Shown here piece by piece: positions 54,096-63,498 of a DNA stretch of 64,000 bases; the stretch's first letter is position 1, and every line of letters starts with the position of its first letter. Under the pieces are notes generated by a model, which was not told where the DNA came from, did not search any database, and worked only from the letters and a program-made list of their open reading frames with translations. This stretch comes from Treponema sp. CETP13 (GTDB lineage Bacteria; Spirochaetota; Spirochaetia; Treponematales; Treponemataceae), in NCBI GenBank assembly GCA_001885315.1, contig MLPZ01000007.1:62001-126000 (forward strand), given 5' to 3'. The position numbers and the translations under genes are program-made.

Positions 54096-54797
54096 TCATT
54101 CTGTTAGGGGGGTATGAACTCTCTCTTCTAGAAGACTACGATCTTTTATCGTTATAATACCTCTGCTTAGAGATATAGCATTTTCGTCCTGCAAGTATTT
54201 TAATAAGCGAGTGATTACTTCTCGAGCAGTGCCTAAATGATGAGCAATTTGTTCATGAGTAATTTTAAGTATTTCATTGTCTTCTCGATTAGTTTCATCG
54301 AGTAAAAACTCTGAAAGACGTTCATCCATACTTTTAAATAAAACTTGCTGCATAACCCACATTACATCAGAGAAACGAGCACTCATAAGTTCGTTTGTAT
54401 ACGTACAAAGGGGCAGTGATTGTGCCATAAGTGTTTTATATGTTGTAGAAGGAATAATCCAAAAATTTGAATTTTTTTCTGTTTCGACAATAACTTCAAA
54501 TTGAATACTACTCAATATACAAGAGGCAGATAATAAACACATATCGCCGGAAAAAAGACGGTATAAAGTTATTTCTTTACCTTCATCAGACATCATATAG
54601 ACGCGAAGTTGTCCAGAATTTACTAGTACAAGTCCTATACAATGGTTTTCATCACTTTGCAAAATAGTTCCTTTTTTTGCAGAGTGAAAGCTTGCTTGAC
54701 TGTGAAGGATTTTTTGTACATTGGGTTCAAGTTTATTCCAACGTGGAAAAAGGTTATCAAATTCAGATTTATCTGATATGGCTGATCTAAAACTCAT
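54096..54797 (-). CDS. Crp/Fnr-family transcriptional regulator
   Basis: This 233-residue regulator has an N-terminal cyclic-nucleotide-binding-like domain (residues 20-125), a dimer helix around 125-165 and a C-terminal HTH (ITHEQIAHHLGTAREVITRLLKYLQD, residues 179-204). Four Cys occur at 53, 87, 93 and 131, two in the motif GDMCLLSASCIL; they could bind a metal or Fe-S cluster, which is not shown. The start at 54797 is chosen over the upstream frame (to 54941) because TATTCT lies 6 nt before it and the upstream 48 residues look like non-coding sequence. It faces the suf genes. Confidence 0.9.
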   Translation of the reverse strand: MSFRSAISDKSEFDNLFPRWNKLEPNVQKILHSQASFHSAKKGTILQSDENHCIGLVLVNSGQLRVYMMSDEGKEITLYRLFSGDMCLLSASCILSSIQFEVIVETEKNSNFWIIPSTTYKTLMAQSLPLCTYTNELMSARFSDVMWVMQQVLFKSMDERLSEFLLDETNREDNEILKITHEQIAHHLGTAREVITRLLKYLQDENAISLSRGIITIKDRSLLEERVHTPLTE

Positions 54798-54803
54798 AGT
54801 TCT

Positions 54804-54809
54804 AGAATA
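54804..54809 (-). promoter_or_regulatory. -10 element, leaderless start of the Crp/Fnr regulator
   Basis: TATTCT on the minus strand ends 6 nt before the ATG at 54797. No Shine-Dalgarno sequence is present. Confidence 0.5.
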
Positions 54810-54852
54810 GTACAATATGAAAAAAAAAACAAATAAATCAAGGGGTTTTGAA

Positions 54853-55767
54853 TCAATGTTTAAATTTTTTTTGTAGATAATTTGTAATCTTTTCTCCGTT
54901 TTCTGCAAGAACAATTGCAGAAAAAATAATAATGCATCCAATTGTCATTTTTACTGTTAGTTGCTCATTTAGAAAAATAACACTGAATATCATTCCAAAG
55001 GTTGATTCTAAAGACAAAAAAAGGGTTGCAAGTGATGATGAAAGGTATTTTAAGCTAAAATTTTGTAGAAGATAAGCAATTAACGTACTAAATACTCCAA
55101 TATATAGCATGGAACCAATTACAGATGGATTTTTAAGAGCTTCAAAAGGAATAGGGCCTTCCATTAAAGGAGCAGCAATCCATGAAAAAATTGCTGAAAA
55201 AAACATCATTACTATAGTAAGTGCTATGGTATCGTTTTTTTTACTAAATTCTCCGGTAAAAATTATCCCAATCGCAAATCCAACACCGCAAAGAAGACTC
55301 ATCACATCTCCTTTGTTCATAGTTAGAATGGTTTCTATTCCTCCTGATAAAGAAAGTAGAGCAATCCCTGTTATAGATAAAAAAGCTGCAATAAACACAT
55401 ACCAGCCTGGTTTGTGTTTTGTGAGGGGCCAAGCAATAAGAGGAACGAGCACAACATATATTGTTGTCAAAAAAGCATTTTTCCCAGCCGTTGTATATTG
55501 ACAACCTATTGTTTGTAATGCAAATGCAAGAAAATTGAAGAAACTAATAATAATGGCATATTTTATGTATTCTTTGTTTATTAATTTTAGTTTTTTGTGA
55601 AAAAAGATAACAAGTCCAATTGATGCTATTGTAAACCGGAATGCAAGTATGTAAATAGGGGAAACATAATCTAAGCTGTCTTTTACTACGACAAATGCAA
55701 ATCCCCAAATGCAAGCTACCATAATTGCACTAAAGCTTGCAATAAGCGCCATATTCTTATTATTCAA
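54853..55767 (-). CDS. EamA/DMT-family transporter
   Basis: This 304-residue membrane protein has ten predicted TM helices in two EamA repeats, with the motif ACIWGFAFVVVKDSLDYVSPIYILAFRF near the N-terminus. It probably exports metabolites or amino acids; the substrate is unknown. The start is TTG, with GGAG 8 nt upstream; an ATG five codons later lacks such a site. It lies 19 nt downstream of the murJ stop, on the same strand, so the two may be cotranscribed. Confidence 0.9.
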   Translation of the reverse strand: MNNKNMALIASFSAIMVACIWGFAFVVVKDSLDYVSPIYILAFRFTIASIGLVIFFHKKLKLINKEYIKYAIIISFFNFLAFALQTIGCQYTTAGKNAFLTTIYVVLVPLIAWPLTKHKPGWYVFIAAFLSITGIALLSLSGGIETILTMNKGDVMSLLCGVGFAIGIIFTGEFSKKNDTIALTIVMMFFSAIFSWIAAPLMEGPIPFEALKNPSVIGSMLYIGVFSTLIAYLLQNFSLKYLSSSLATLFLSLESTFGMIFSVIFLNEQLTVKMTIGCIIIFSAIVLAENGEKITNYLQKKFKH

Positions 55768-55786
55768 TTAATATACTCCAAAAAAA

Positions 55787-57370
55787 TTATTGTTTGCGTA
55801 TTTTTTTTATTGTTGTTTTTAACATAGGATCATGGGTTATCACAAGTAAAACAATACCTATGGATGCAAAAATCAATGCACTTATAATCAAAGGAATCCC
55901 TTGATCAAAGATTATATTTCCACTCGAAAATAAACTAAAAAGTTTATCATGTAAAAGAAACGTAGGAGCAGCAGCTATAATTGAAAATAGTAGCATTTTT
56001 AAACTGTATTTGACTGTTTTACCTACGATAAGAGAAACGTCAACTGTTTTTGTTTTGCCAAGCATCATAATGAGTATAATTGTATTAACAAAACTAGCAA
56101 TGCTTAATGCAAATGCAATTCCATTACCTTGCATTGGGATAACTAAAATACACGCTAATATAAGGTTTACTATAACCCCACAGATACCAGCGATAGTTGG
56201 TAATTTTGTGTTCCCCTGTGCATAAAATGCTGGGGCGAGGATTCTATTAAGTGCAATGAATACTAATCCTATAATATGAAAATAAAAAATAGGTGTTGTC
56301 ATTGCTACTGAATCTTCGCCAAAATTGTGTCTTTGAAAAATTAAACGTATTATATTTTCACCAGTGATAAGTGAAAAGAAAGTAACAGGAATACATATTA
56401 ATGTAACAATTTTTAGAGAAGTAGAAAGCAAATCATTAAATTTATACCAATCTTTTTTTTGAGCTAGTCCCGAGAGATCGGGTAAAATTACAGTTCCAAT
56501 AGATACTACAAAAATCCCTAAGATAAGTTCTTGTAAGCGTAATGAATAATCCAAACTTGATGTGTATCCAATTCCTGCATGACCAGCTAGAGCTGTCGAA
56601 ACAAGATCGTTTACTTGATATGCTGCCATGCCAATAATTGTTGGTCCAATAAGGTGCAAGACAGTTTTTGTTCCTTCATTTGAAAATGCTTTTTTTATAC
56701 TTGTAAAATGTATTGCCCATCCATTTTTTATTACAAAAGGTAGTTGGAAACCCGCTTGTATAATTCCTCCAACTAAGACTCCAATTGACATAGCTCGTGC
56801 TGGATTTTTCACAAAGGGTGTGAGAGCAAATGTTCCTCCAATAACACAGATATTAAATAAAATTGGTGTAAAGCCAGATGGTGAAAAAATTTTTATTCCG
56901 TTTAATATGCCCTGTAAAAAAGCAGCAATAGAAATAACAAATAAATAGGGAAACATAATTCGAGTGAGTAAAGTCATTTCGTTTAAAACAGCTGCGTGTT
57001 CTTTTCCTGCAAAAATGCGTACGAGTAAGGGTGAAAATATCATGCCAAGGGTAACAATAATGGCAACAACAAATGTTACGAGTGTAAGTGTTGCATTAAC
57101 AAATTCTTTTGTTTCTTGTTTTGATTTTGTTTTTAGATATTTTTGAAAAGTTGGAATAAAGGCAACTGAAACAGAGTTTTCAGCAAAAAGTCGTCTAAAT
57201 AAATTAGGAATTTTAAATGCAATACCAAAAGCATCTCCGAGCGCACTCGTCCCTAAAAAAGCCGCTTTTACTATTTCACGAATAAGTCCAAGAAAACGGG
57301 AGATGAGAGTTAATAGGGTAAGACTTATTCCAGATCGTATGAGAGATGATTTTTCTGTTTCTTCTGACAT
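55787..57370 (-). CDS. murJ: Lipid II flippase MurJ
   Basis: This 527-residue integral membrane protein has about 14 TM helices and matches MurJ/MviN, with the N-terminal SLTLLTLISRFLGLIREIVKAAFLG, the FAENSVSVAFIPTF segment and the GYTSSLDYSLRLQELILGIFVVSIGTVILPDLS region. It moves lipid II across the inner membrane for cell-wall synthesis. The start at 57370 is chosen because TATGCT lies 7 nt upstream. The longer frame (to 57424) would add 18 residues that overlap this -10. Confidence 0.95.
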   Translation of the reverse strand: MSEETEKSSLIRSGISLTLLTLISRFLGLIREIVKAAFLGTSALGDAFGIAFKIPNLFRRLFAENSVSVAFIPTFQKYLKTKSKQETKEFVNATLTLVTFVVAIIVTLGMIFSPLLVRIFAGKEHAAVLNEMTLLTRIMFPYLFVISIAAFLQGILNGIKIFSPSGFTPILFNICVIGGTFALTPFVKNPARAMSIGVLVGGIIQAGFQLPFVIKNGWAIHFTSIKKAFSNEGTKTVLHLIGPTIIGMAAYQVNDLVSTALAGHAGIGYTSSLDYSLRLQELILGIFVVSIGTVILPDLSGLAQKKDWYKFNDLLSTSLKIVTLICIPVTFFSLITGENIIRLIFQRHNFGEDSVAMTTPIFYFHIIGLVFIALNRILAPAFYAQGNTKLPTIAGICGVIVNLILACILVIPMQGNGIAFALSIASFVNTIILIMMLGKTKTVDVSLIVGKTVKYSLKMLLFSIIAAAPTFLLHDKLFSLFSSGNIIFDQGIPLIISALIFASIGIVLLVITHDPMLKTTIKKIRKQ

Positions 57371-57377
57371 AAAATTG

Positions 57378-57383
57378 AGCATA
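57378..57383 (-). promoter_or_regulatory. Extended -10 element, leaderless start of murJ
   Basis: TATGCT with a preceding TGC on the minus strand ends 7 nt before the ATG at 57370. No Shine-Dalgarno sequence is present. Confidence 0.55.
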
Positions 57384-57436
57384 GCAGGTAATTTGATTTC
57401 GAGCAAGACAAAGTAAGGTTTCATGATAAAACTGCC

Positions 57437-57442
57437 GATAAT
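57437..57442 (+). promoter_or_regulatory. -10-like element, leaderless start of the exported protein gene
   Basis: GATAAT ends 6 nt before the ATG at 57449. No Shine-Dalgarno sequence is present. It lies 54 bp from the opposite murJ element. Confidence 0.5.
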
Positions 57443-57448
57443 GAATTA

Positions 57449-58801
57449 ATGAAATTTAATAGTAATAAAATACATTTTTTATTTTTTTTTGTTCTCTTTT
57501 TAGCGTGCCCTGTTTTACTTTTTGCATTGCCTTTTTCGGATATTCCAGAAAGTGCTGATTGCCGTTTGCAATTAGTAAGTGATTGGTTTCAAAAAGATAT
57601 TACTGAGGTTTTAAATAAACCCTCTGAATTTATAGAAAATGAATGTGGCCAAAAATTCCTTGTACGTGTTGAGGATATTTCAACAGATACTCTACTAAAA
57701 GCAAAAATAATTATTGCTCCGTGTGTGCAAATGGAAGGGAAAATTATTGAAGAGGACGATACACAATCTGTTTCGTTTGAAACCTGGCCTGAAAAAGGTG
57801 CGGGATCATGGGTTTTATATCGTGGCGAAGATTCCAATCAAGATACTATACGAATATATTTTCAAAATAATGAACAAGTATATTTGCAAATAAAACCCTT
57901 TGGAACAAGGACGCATGCTGAATTAGTAATATTTGGTACTAAGGTTGTTACGAATGTGACTGTCGGGTTGCCATTTGAAAATATGTATACATTATCGCTC
58001 CATCAAATATATGAAATTACGAAGAAATTAATACCTTGGCAGTATGTTTTTATCCCCGATGGTAGATATGAGGGAAATGAACAGATGATTAGTATTATTC
58101 GAAAAGATCTTCCGTCTATTATATATACAAAAGATGCAGCTTATGATGAAAAAGGTAATCCTGTATTTGCCTCAACTGGTAAAGTTCGAGAAGTTACTGA
58201 TAATGAAAAAGTTCTTACACTAGGATCTTTAGGCTTTGTAAAATGGATTGCCGACGGGTTGATTGAGCCAATTATTGGATCGGGGTGTTTAATAGAACCG
58301 TTGCATACTCCAACAGTTATTCCTAATAATGGAAGTTTAGCTGCAACAGTTTTACAAGATTTTAACATATATGAAAGTTTAGATTGGATACGAAATCTTG
58401 CAGCAGCAACTGTTTCTGCCCGGTATAATAATACAAGCCTACGATACGACAATTCTGGGGTTGGAGTTAATAAATTGGAAATGCCAAATTGCCCCTATAT
58501 ATCAAAAACTGGATATAAAACAGATTGTATCACGGCTCTTTTATATGTACTCGCTACAACAGAACCCGATCTGTTCTATTTTGGGGCTATAGCAGAAAAA
58601 ATGCCTGGCAATAAAGATTTACATATTTATAAAAAGGCCGTTGCTATATTTCCTTATTTTACAGTTGATGGTAAATTTAATGTGGTTGTATTTGAAAACG
58701 GAATGGAATATACTTTAGTTCAATTTATAAAAGATAATCCAAGTACGTATATTGATTTAGTGCGTGTAAAATCGAGTCTTAAATTTATCCCGAGGTTATA
58801 A
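57449..58801 (+). CDS. Exported protein of unknown function, first gene of envelope operon
   Basis: The 450-residue protein has a signal peptide (MKFNSNKIHFLFFFVLFLACPVLLFALPFSD) and no TM helix after it. It has no domain that I recognise. The middle part (residues 60-170) is beta-rich, and the C-terminal part has a conserved-looking segment NCPYISKTGYKTDCITALLYVLATTEPDLFY that recalls lipid- or peptidoglycan-associated proteins. It overlaps the TPR gene by 1 nt and is the first gene of a likely four-gene operon with a TolQ-like channel. Confidence 0.7.
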   Translation: MKFNSNKIHFLFFFVLFLACPVLLFALPFSDIPESADCRLQLVSDWFQKDITEVLNKPSEFIENECGQKFLVRVEDISTDTLLKAKIIIAPCVQMEGKIIEEDDTQSVSFETWPEKGAGSWVLYRGEDSNQDTIRIYFQNNEQVYLQIKPFGTRTHAELVIFGTKVVTNVTVGLPFENMYTLSLHQIYEITKKLIPWQYVFIPDGRYEGNEQMISIIRKDLPSIIYTKDAAYDEKGNPVFASTGKVREVTDNEKVLTLGSLGFVKWIADGLIEPIIGSGCLIEPLHTPTVIPNNGSLAATVLQDFNIYESLDWIRNLAAATVSARYNNTSLRYDNSGVGVNKLEMPNCPYISKTGYKTDCITALLYVLATTEPDLFYFGAIAEKMPGNKDLHIYKKAVAIFPYFTVDGKFNVVVFENGMEYTLVQFIKDNPSTYIDLVRVKSSLKFIPRL

Positions 58802-61716
58802 TGCTAAAATGCAAAAGATTACTAATTTTTGTTATTGTTGCTGTACTTATTGTTCCCACACATGTTTTTGCTAGTAAAACTCAAACAGAAGGCTATTTGT
58901 ATGCCGAAATCCAATCAGAGCTAGTTTCTAAAGCTTATCCTGCTGTTCTTGCAACGTCAAAAATATTTATAGAAAAATATTCTCAGTCTGTTTATCTTGA
59001 TGATATTCAACTTTGTTATGGGGAAGCTCTATTTTTTACCGGGAGTGCAACGAAGGCTCGGGATGTTTTATTAAAATCAGAAAAGTCACAAGATCCCAAG
59101 ATACAAAGTGCTTCTCAGTATTGGCTAGGTCGTATTGCATTTGCAAAAAATGATTTTAACACAGCGGTAAAATATTTTTATTTAGCTCTAGATGTATTGC
59201 AAGACTCAAATAATATGTTATTAAAAAAAAGTTCGTGGTTTTATACTGGCAAGTCATTATATGAACTCAACGATTTTGAACAAGTAGAGAAAGTTTTACG
59301 TTATTATTTAGCTACCTTTCCTCCAGATGATAATTATCAAGAAATTTCACGATTGTTGTGTGCAACATATTTTAAAAGCGAAGAGTATGAAAATCTGATT
59401 GATTTTTATAATGCAATTCCTTTAGAAAGTTTTTCGAAAGATTCACAAGAAATATGTAAAATTTATGCTGCAGGTGCATATGCAGCAATAGAAAAATACC
59501 AAGATGCATATGCATTATATACTGAAATTTTATCATCTTCAAACAAACAACGTAGTCTTGCTGCTTTGCAACGTGCGTATAGTATAGTGAATAAAAATGA
59601 TGTTGAGAGTGAACAAGAGTTACTTGACCTTGCTACTTCGTATTTGGGAAATGAGTCAGATACGTTGCAAAATTTATGGGTTCGTTCTGGGATAACAACT
59701 TTTCAAGAAGGTGATTTTGATACAGCCTTACAATATTTTGAACGTTCCGAAAAAATAGGAGCAACGACTGGTGAATTATGGGATTTATGTACACTCTATC
59801 AAGCAAAGATTTACGCATACCAAAATGATGCATCAAAAGCCTTAGCTTTTTTACAAGAACGATATAATGATGCTAGTTCATTTGCTCCATGGTTTTTGAC
59901 TGCACAAGCTGCATTAAGTGCACAAATTGGTGATTGGTTGACTTGTGAAGCGCAAGCGACAGATGCTATAAAAAAATTAGAAACTTCTAGTCTTAATAAC
60001 AAAGCCTTATATGATGAAGCTTTGTATTGGCGAGGAGGGGCTCTTTATGCTCAAAGTAAAATACCTGATGCTGTAACAACTTTATCTAAAGCTTCAAATA
60101 GCGAAACAGGTGGGGCGACAACCTTTTTATATGCACAAGCTCTTTTTAGTGCAGGAAATCGCAAAAAGGCATTAGAGCTTTTTACGACTTTTTTCCCAAA
60201 CAATAAAGATACTGCAATAGCTCAATTAAAAACTGGTGATTATTTAAGTTCTTGGAAAACAGCCATAAATGCTGATGACCAATATATAAGTGGATTAGAT
60301 GCATATTGTTTTTCAGATTGGGAGAGAGCTTCATATGCTTTTCAACAAGCATTATTAAAAGAAAAAGTGCCTACAAACAAACTTTCTTGGGCAAATTACT
60401 ATTATGCCGATTCTTTATATCATCAAGGAGAATATGCAAAATCGCTTGAGCGTTTTGAGCTATTTTTAAAATCTTGGGCTACTCATATAAAAGCTTGGGA
60501 TGCAAAAATGAATGTAGCAAAATGTGCAATTCAAATTGGTGGAGATAAAATGGGGAATGTAGCAATGACTTCTGTTGCAGAAGCCTCTACAATCGCGACT
60601 ACCAATGAACAAAAGATAGAAAGTGCAATTTTAGCAGCTAGTTTATATACAGACGCTCATCGATATGGTGATGCAGAACAGGTTTTACTCCCTCTTGCAA
60701 AATCCTATTCACCAGATTCTGTTCCTGTTCGATTTCAGCTAGCAAACATTTATGCTGCAGAGGGAAAATTAAATGCTGCCGATGCTGAGTTAGAAAAAAT
60801 ATCCGAGGTATTTAAGACGAGTGATTTTGCTCGAGAAGCTGCGTATAGACGAGGAGAAATCTTTTATCGAGCTGGCGAGTATGAAGTTGCTGCCCAAAAG
60901 TTTGCTGATTTTAGACAAAACTGGCAGAGTGGGAACTTTTCAGATGCGGCTTTATTTTTCGGTGCTGAAAGTTTAGCAAAAAGCGGTAGTACTGGAAGGG
61001 CTATCCTTTTATATAATGATGAAATAGAACGCTATCCTAATGGGACATACACTTTTGCTTCTATGAGTGCACTTATAAAATTATATCGTGAAAATGAAGA
61101 ATATCAAGAAGCTCTGCACATGGCTAATAGAATGTTGGAGGAATTTGATGACCAAGCCCGAAATGCAGGAGTAGTGGCAGAAGTTTCGGAGCTACAACTG
61201 TTAGTAAATGGTGGGGATGAGCAATCGGCACAATTATATGCAACGTGGACAAAAAATAAAAAAAATCAAACATCCACAGGTCGTGAAGCTGGATTCAATT
61301 TAGCAATAAAATATATTTCAATGCCAGAAAAAAAAGCTGAGGGTATTCAAATGCTCAAAAGCTTAGCTGCAAGTTTAGAATCGTTAGGGGCAGCAGATAC
61401 TGTAGAATCTAGTTTATCAACACAGCAAAAAGCTGATATAAACTTATATGCTCGGGTACTCGAAGAACAAGCCAAACTAGAAAGAGATACTGGTTCTGCT
61501 ATAAATGCTGCAAATATATATATGAAAGTAGCAGAACGCTATTCTGTGACAGAGTATGTAGATTCTCGCGAAAAAGCAGCACGGGCTATGTACGGGGCAG
61601 TAGAAGCTTTTGATATAGGACGTAAATATGCTGACTCTAGAGCAGTATATAATACAATGCAAGATTCTTTTGCAGATTCCGAATGGACTGCAAAAGCTAA
61701 GAAGATAATTGAGTAA
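58801..61716 (+). CDS. Exported TPR-repeat protein
   Basis: This 971-residue protein has a signal peptide (MLKCKRLLIFVIVAVLIVPTHVFA) and a long array of TPR-like helical repeats over nearly the whole chain, for example LGRIAFAKNDFNTAVKYFYLA and RGEIFYRAGEYEVAAQKFADFR. The pattern resembles YbgF/BamD-like outer membrane lipoprotein scaffolds, but no lipobox Cys is seen. It should be periplasmic and bind partners in the same operon. An AGG site lies next to the 1-nt overlap with the preceding gene. Confidence 0.85.
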   Translation: MLKCKRLLIFVIVAVLIVPTHVFASKTQTEGYLYAEIQSELVSKAYPAVLATSKIFIEKYSQSVYLDDIQLCYGEALFFTGSATKARDVLLKSEKSQDPKIQSASQYWLGRIAFAKNDFNTAVKYFYLALDVLQDSNNMLLKKSSWFYTGKSLYELNDFEQVEKVLRYYLATFPPDDNYQEISRLLCATYFKSEEYENLIDFYNAIPLESFSKDSQEICKIYAAGAYAAIEKYQDAYALYTEILSSSNKQRSLAALQRAYSIVNKNDVESEQELLDLATSYLGNESDTLQNLWVRSGITTFQEGDFDTALQYFERSEKIGATTGELWDLCTLYQAKIYAYQNDASKALAFLQERYNDASSFAPWFLTAQAALSAQIGDWLTCEAQATDAIKKLETSSLNNKALYDEALYWRGGALYAQSKIPDAVTTLSKASNSETGGATTFLYAQALFSAGNRKKALELFTTFFPNNKDTAIAQLKTGDYLSSWKTAINADDQYISGLDAYCFSDWERASYAFQQALLKEKVPTNKLSWANYYYADSLYHQGEYAKSLERFELFLKSWATHIKAWDAKMNVAKCAIQIGGDKMGNVAMTSVAEASTIATTNEQKIESAILAASLYTDAHRYGDAEQVLLPLAKSYSPDSVPVRFQLANIYAAEGKLNAADAELEKISEVFKTSDFAREAAYRRGEIFYRAGEYEVAAQKFADFRQNWQSGNFSDAALFFGAESLAKSGSTGRAILLYNDEIERYPNGTYTFASMSALIKLYRENEEYQEALHMANRMLEEFDDQARNAGVVAEVSELQLLVNGGDEQSAQLYATWTKNKKNQTSTGREAGFNLAIKYISMPEKKAEGIQMLKSLAASLESLGAADTVESSLSTQQKADINLYARVLEEQAKLERDTGSAINAANIYMKVAERYSVTEYVDSREKAARAMYGAVEAFDIGRKYADSRAVYNTMQDSFADSEWTAKAKKIIE

Positions 61717-61737
61717 CCTCCAAATAGGAAAGGATTT

Positions 61738-63411
61738 ATGAAAAAAATAAAACAACATTTATATAAGATAAGTTTTACATTTTTAGTTTTTTGTTTGATG
61801 TCAAATGCATATGTAGCAGGAGAAGACAGTGTTGCTATTTCCGATGATACTTTAGACTCAGCCATAACAGATGATCAAATTGCTTTGCCAGATGTAAGTA
61901 CAGAATTAAAATTAGATAGACAAAACATTGAAGATGCAGCAATTCCAGATTTTACCCAGTTTTTACCTCAAACAGATACTGCTTTTTCCGGTTTGCCAGT
62001 TCTTAGCGATGGAACAGATGAAAAAATAGCACTTGAAGCGATAGTCCAAGAATCTAATAATAATGACAATTCTCCTATCTACCTAGAAGGCATAATAGGA
62101 GGTGGATATCCTGGAATATTTATTGGCAATTTTAATGTATCGCAAACTATCGGTGATAATCCTTTCTCTTTGAGCTTTTTACATGAAGCAATTAATGGGT
62201 ATGGAAGTCATAATGCTTCTGAAGGGTATAACAATTCAGAAACTTCCCTTTCTGGTGTAAAAACTTTTACACTGTCAGATAAACTTGCAATAAACGGGAC
62301 TGCATTGTATAACACTTCAACTTGGGGGCTACAAAGTAAAAGCTCCTACTTTTATAATATGTCCCGCCAATATATAGGTGGGACAGGTACTATGTCATAC
62401 CAGATAAATGATGTAGTTCAGCTTCAAACAACTCTCGATGCTTCTTATGATAATCGTTTTGCAGGTTTTACTGTTGAAGTCCCAGATACCGTCCTCACAG
62501 GACCCAATTTATTTACAGTAGCTCCTAAGCTTAATGCTAGTATAGAAAAGGGTAATTTTTTAATTGATTTTTCTGGCTCTTATAAGTTTGCATCGATGGA
62601 CTCTAGTGTAGATAGCAACGATGATATTATGCATCATGCAGATATAAATGCAGATGTGTCGTATTTATTTAATGATCTATTTACTTTAGTCGGTGGTGTT
62701 GGAGGTTCCTTTACAGACCCTGCTATCTCATCTGTTGTTGTTCCTTTTTATATTGGAGGAATAATAGAAAAACCTTTTTTAACACTTACAGCAAAAGGTG
62801 GATTACATAGTACTCAAACTGATATTGCTGCATTGCAAGAATTATATCCTTATGTTCAGTTTGAAAAAGTTCCAACAGAAGAGTCTAAATGGTTTGGCCT
62901 ACTAGATGCACAAATCCCATTTATGCAAAAATATGTTACAATCATTAATGTAGAATTTAATAAAACTGCATTTGGAAATGAAACATTATGGCCTGATTAT
63001 ACAACACAAAATGCTAGTGGTTTATATGATAGCGCTTATTATGATGTTACTGAATTAATAACAAAGATGGCGTTTTCTGCACAGTTTAACAAAATAGGGA
63101 GTACTATTGGCTGGGAAGGCAATTGGTTAGATAAAATTGAAGGAACTAATACCCATGAAGTATATACAGATATTTCTTATACTACAGCAGATAAAAAAGG
63201 ATCGTTACAGTTAGAGTTAGTACAATCTATAATTTCTTTTGAGGTTCCTCAAATAAGTTTTTCTTCATTTTACCAGTTTGCAAAACCTTTTCAGTTAGAG
63301 TTATCTCTCGAAGATATTGTTTACCTTTTTACTGGGGATGATCGACTCATTGCAGGTGAGTATTGTGATCAAGGTGGTTCTGTTAGTCTAAAAATGAAGC
63401 TTTTTTTCTAA
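61738..63411 (+). CDS. Probable outer membrane beta-barrel protein
   Basis: This 557-residue protein has a signal peptide (MKKIKQHLYKISFTFLVFCLMSNAYVAG). The C-terminal 450 residues show alternating aromatic and polar strands, as expected for a beta-barrel, and the chain ends SVSLKMKLFF, a C-terminal Phe typical of outer-membrane insertion signals. No family is recognised. AAAGG precedes the ATG, and the gene is 21 nt after the TPR gene. Confidence 0.75.
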   Translation: MKKIKQHLYKISFTFLVFCLMSNAYVAGEDSVAISDDTLDSAITDDQIALPDVSTELKLDRQNIEDAAIPDFTQFLPQTDTAFSGLPVLSDGTDEKIALEAIVQESNNNDNSPIYLEGIIGGGYPGIFIGNFNVSQTIGDNPFSLSFLHEAINGYGSHNASEGYNNSETSLSGVKTFTLSDKLAINGTALYNTSTWGLQSKSSYFYNMSRQYIGGTGTMSYQINDVVQLQTTLDASYDNRFAGFTVEVPDTVLTGPNLFTVAPKLNASIEKGNFLIDFSGSYKFASMDSSVDSNDDIMHHADINADVSYLFNDLFTLVGGVGGSFTDPAISSVVVPFYIGGIIEKPFLTLTAKGGLHSTQTDIAALQELYPYVQFEKVPTEESKWFGLLDAQIPFMQKYVTIINVEFNKTAFGNETLWPDYTTQNASGLYDSAYYDVTELITKMAFSAQFNKIGSTIGWEGNWLDKIEGTNTHEVYTDISYTTADKKGSLQLELVQSIISFEVPQISFSSFYQFAKPFQLELSLEDIVYLFTGDDRLIAGEYCDQGGSVSLKMKLFF

Positions 63412-63498
63412 TTATTCAAAACTGTACTAGATGAGTCGTTACTTTTATTTGCGATATTTGTTATTTTTAGTATAGCTATTTAAAATAAAGGAGTTTTT

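Noticed and set aside
54798-54941. 48-residue N-terminal extension of the Crp/Fnr regulator
   Set aside because: Residues are hydrophobic and Lys/Phe-rich and overlap the end of the EamA gene; the -10 hexamer is inside this stretch.
57371-57424. 18-residue N-terminal extension of MurJ
   Set aside because: It contains the predicted -10 element of murJ, and the family start matches the shorter form.
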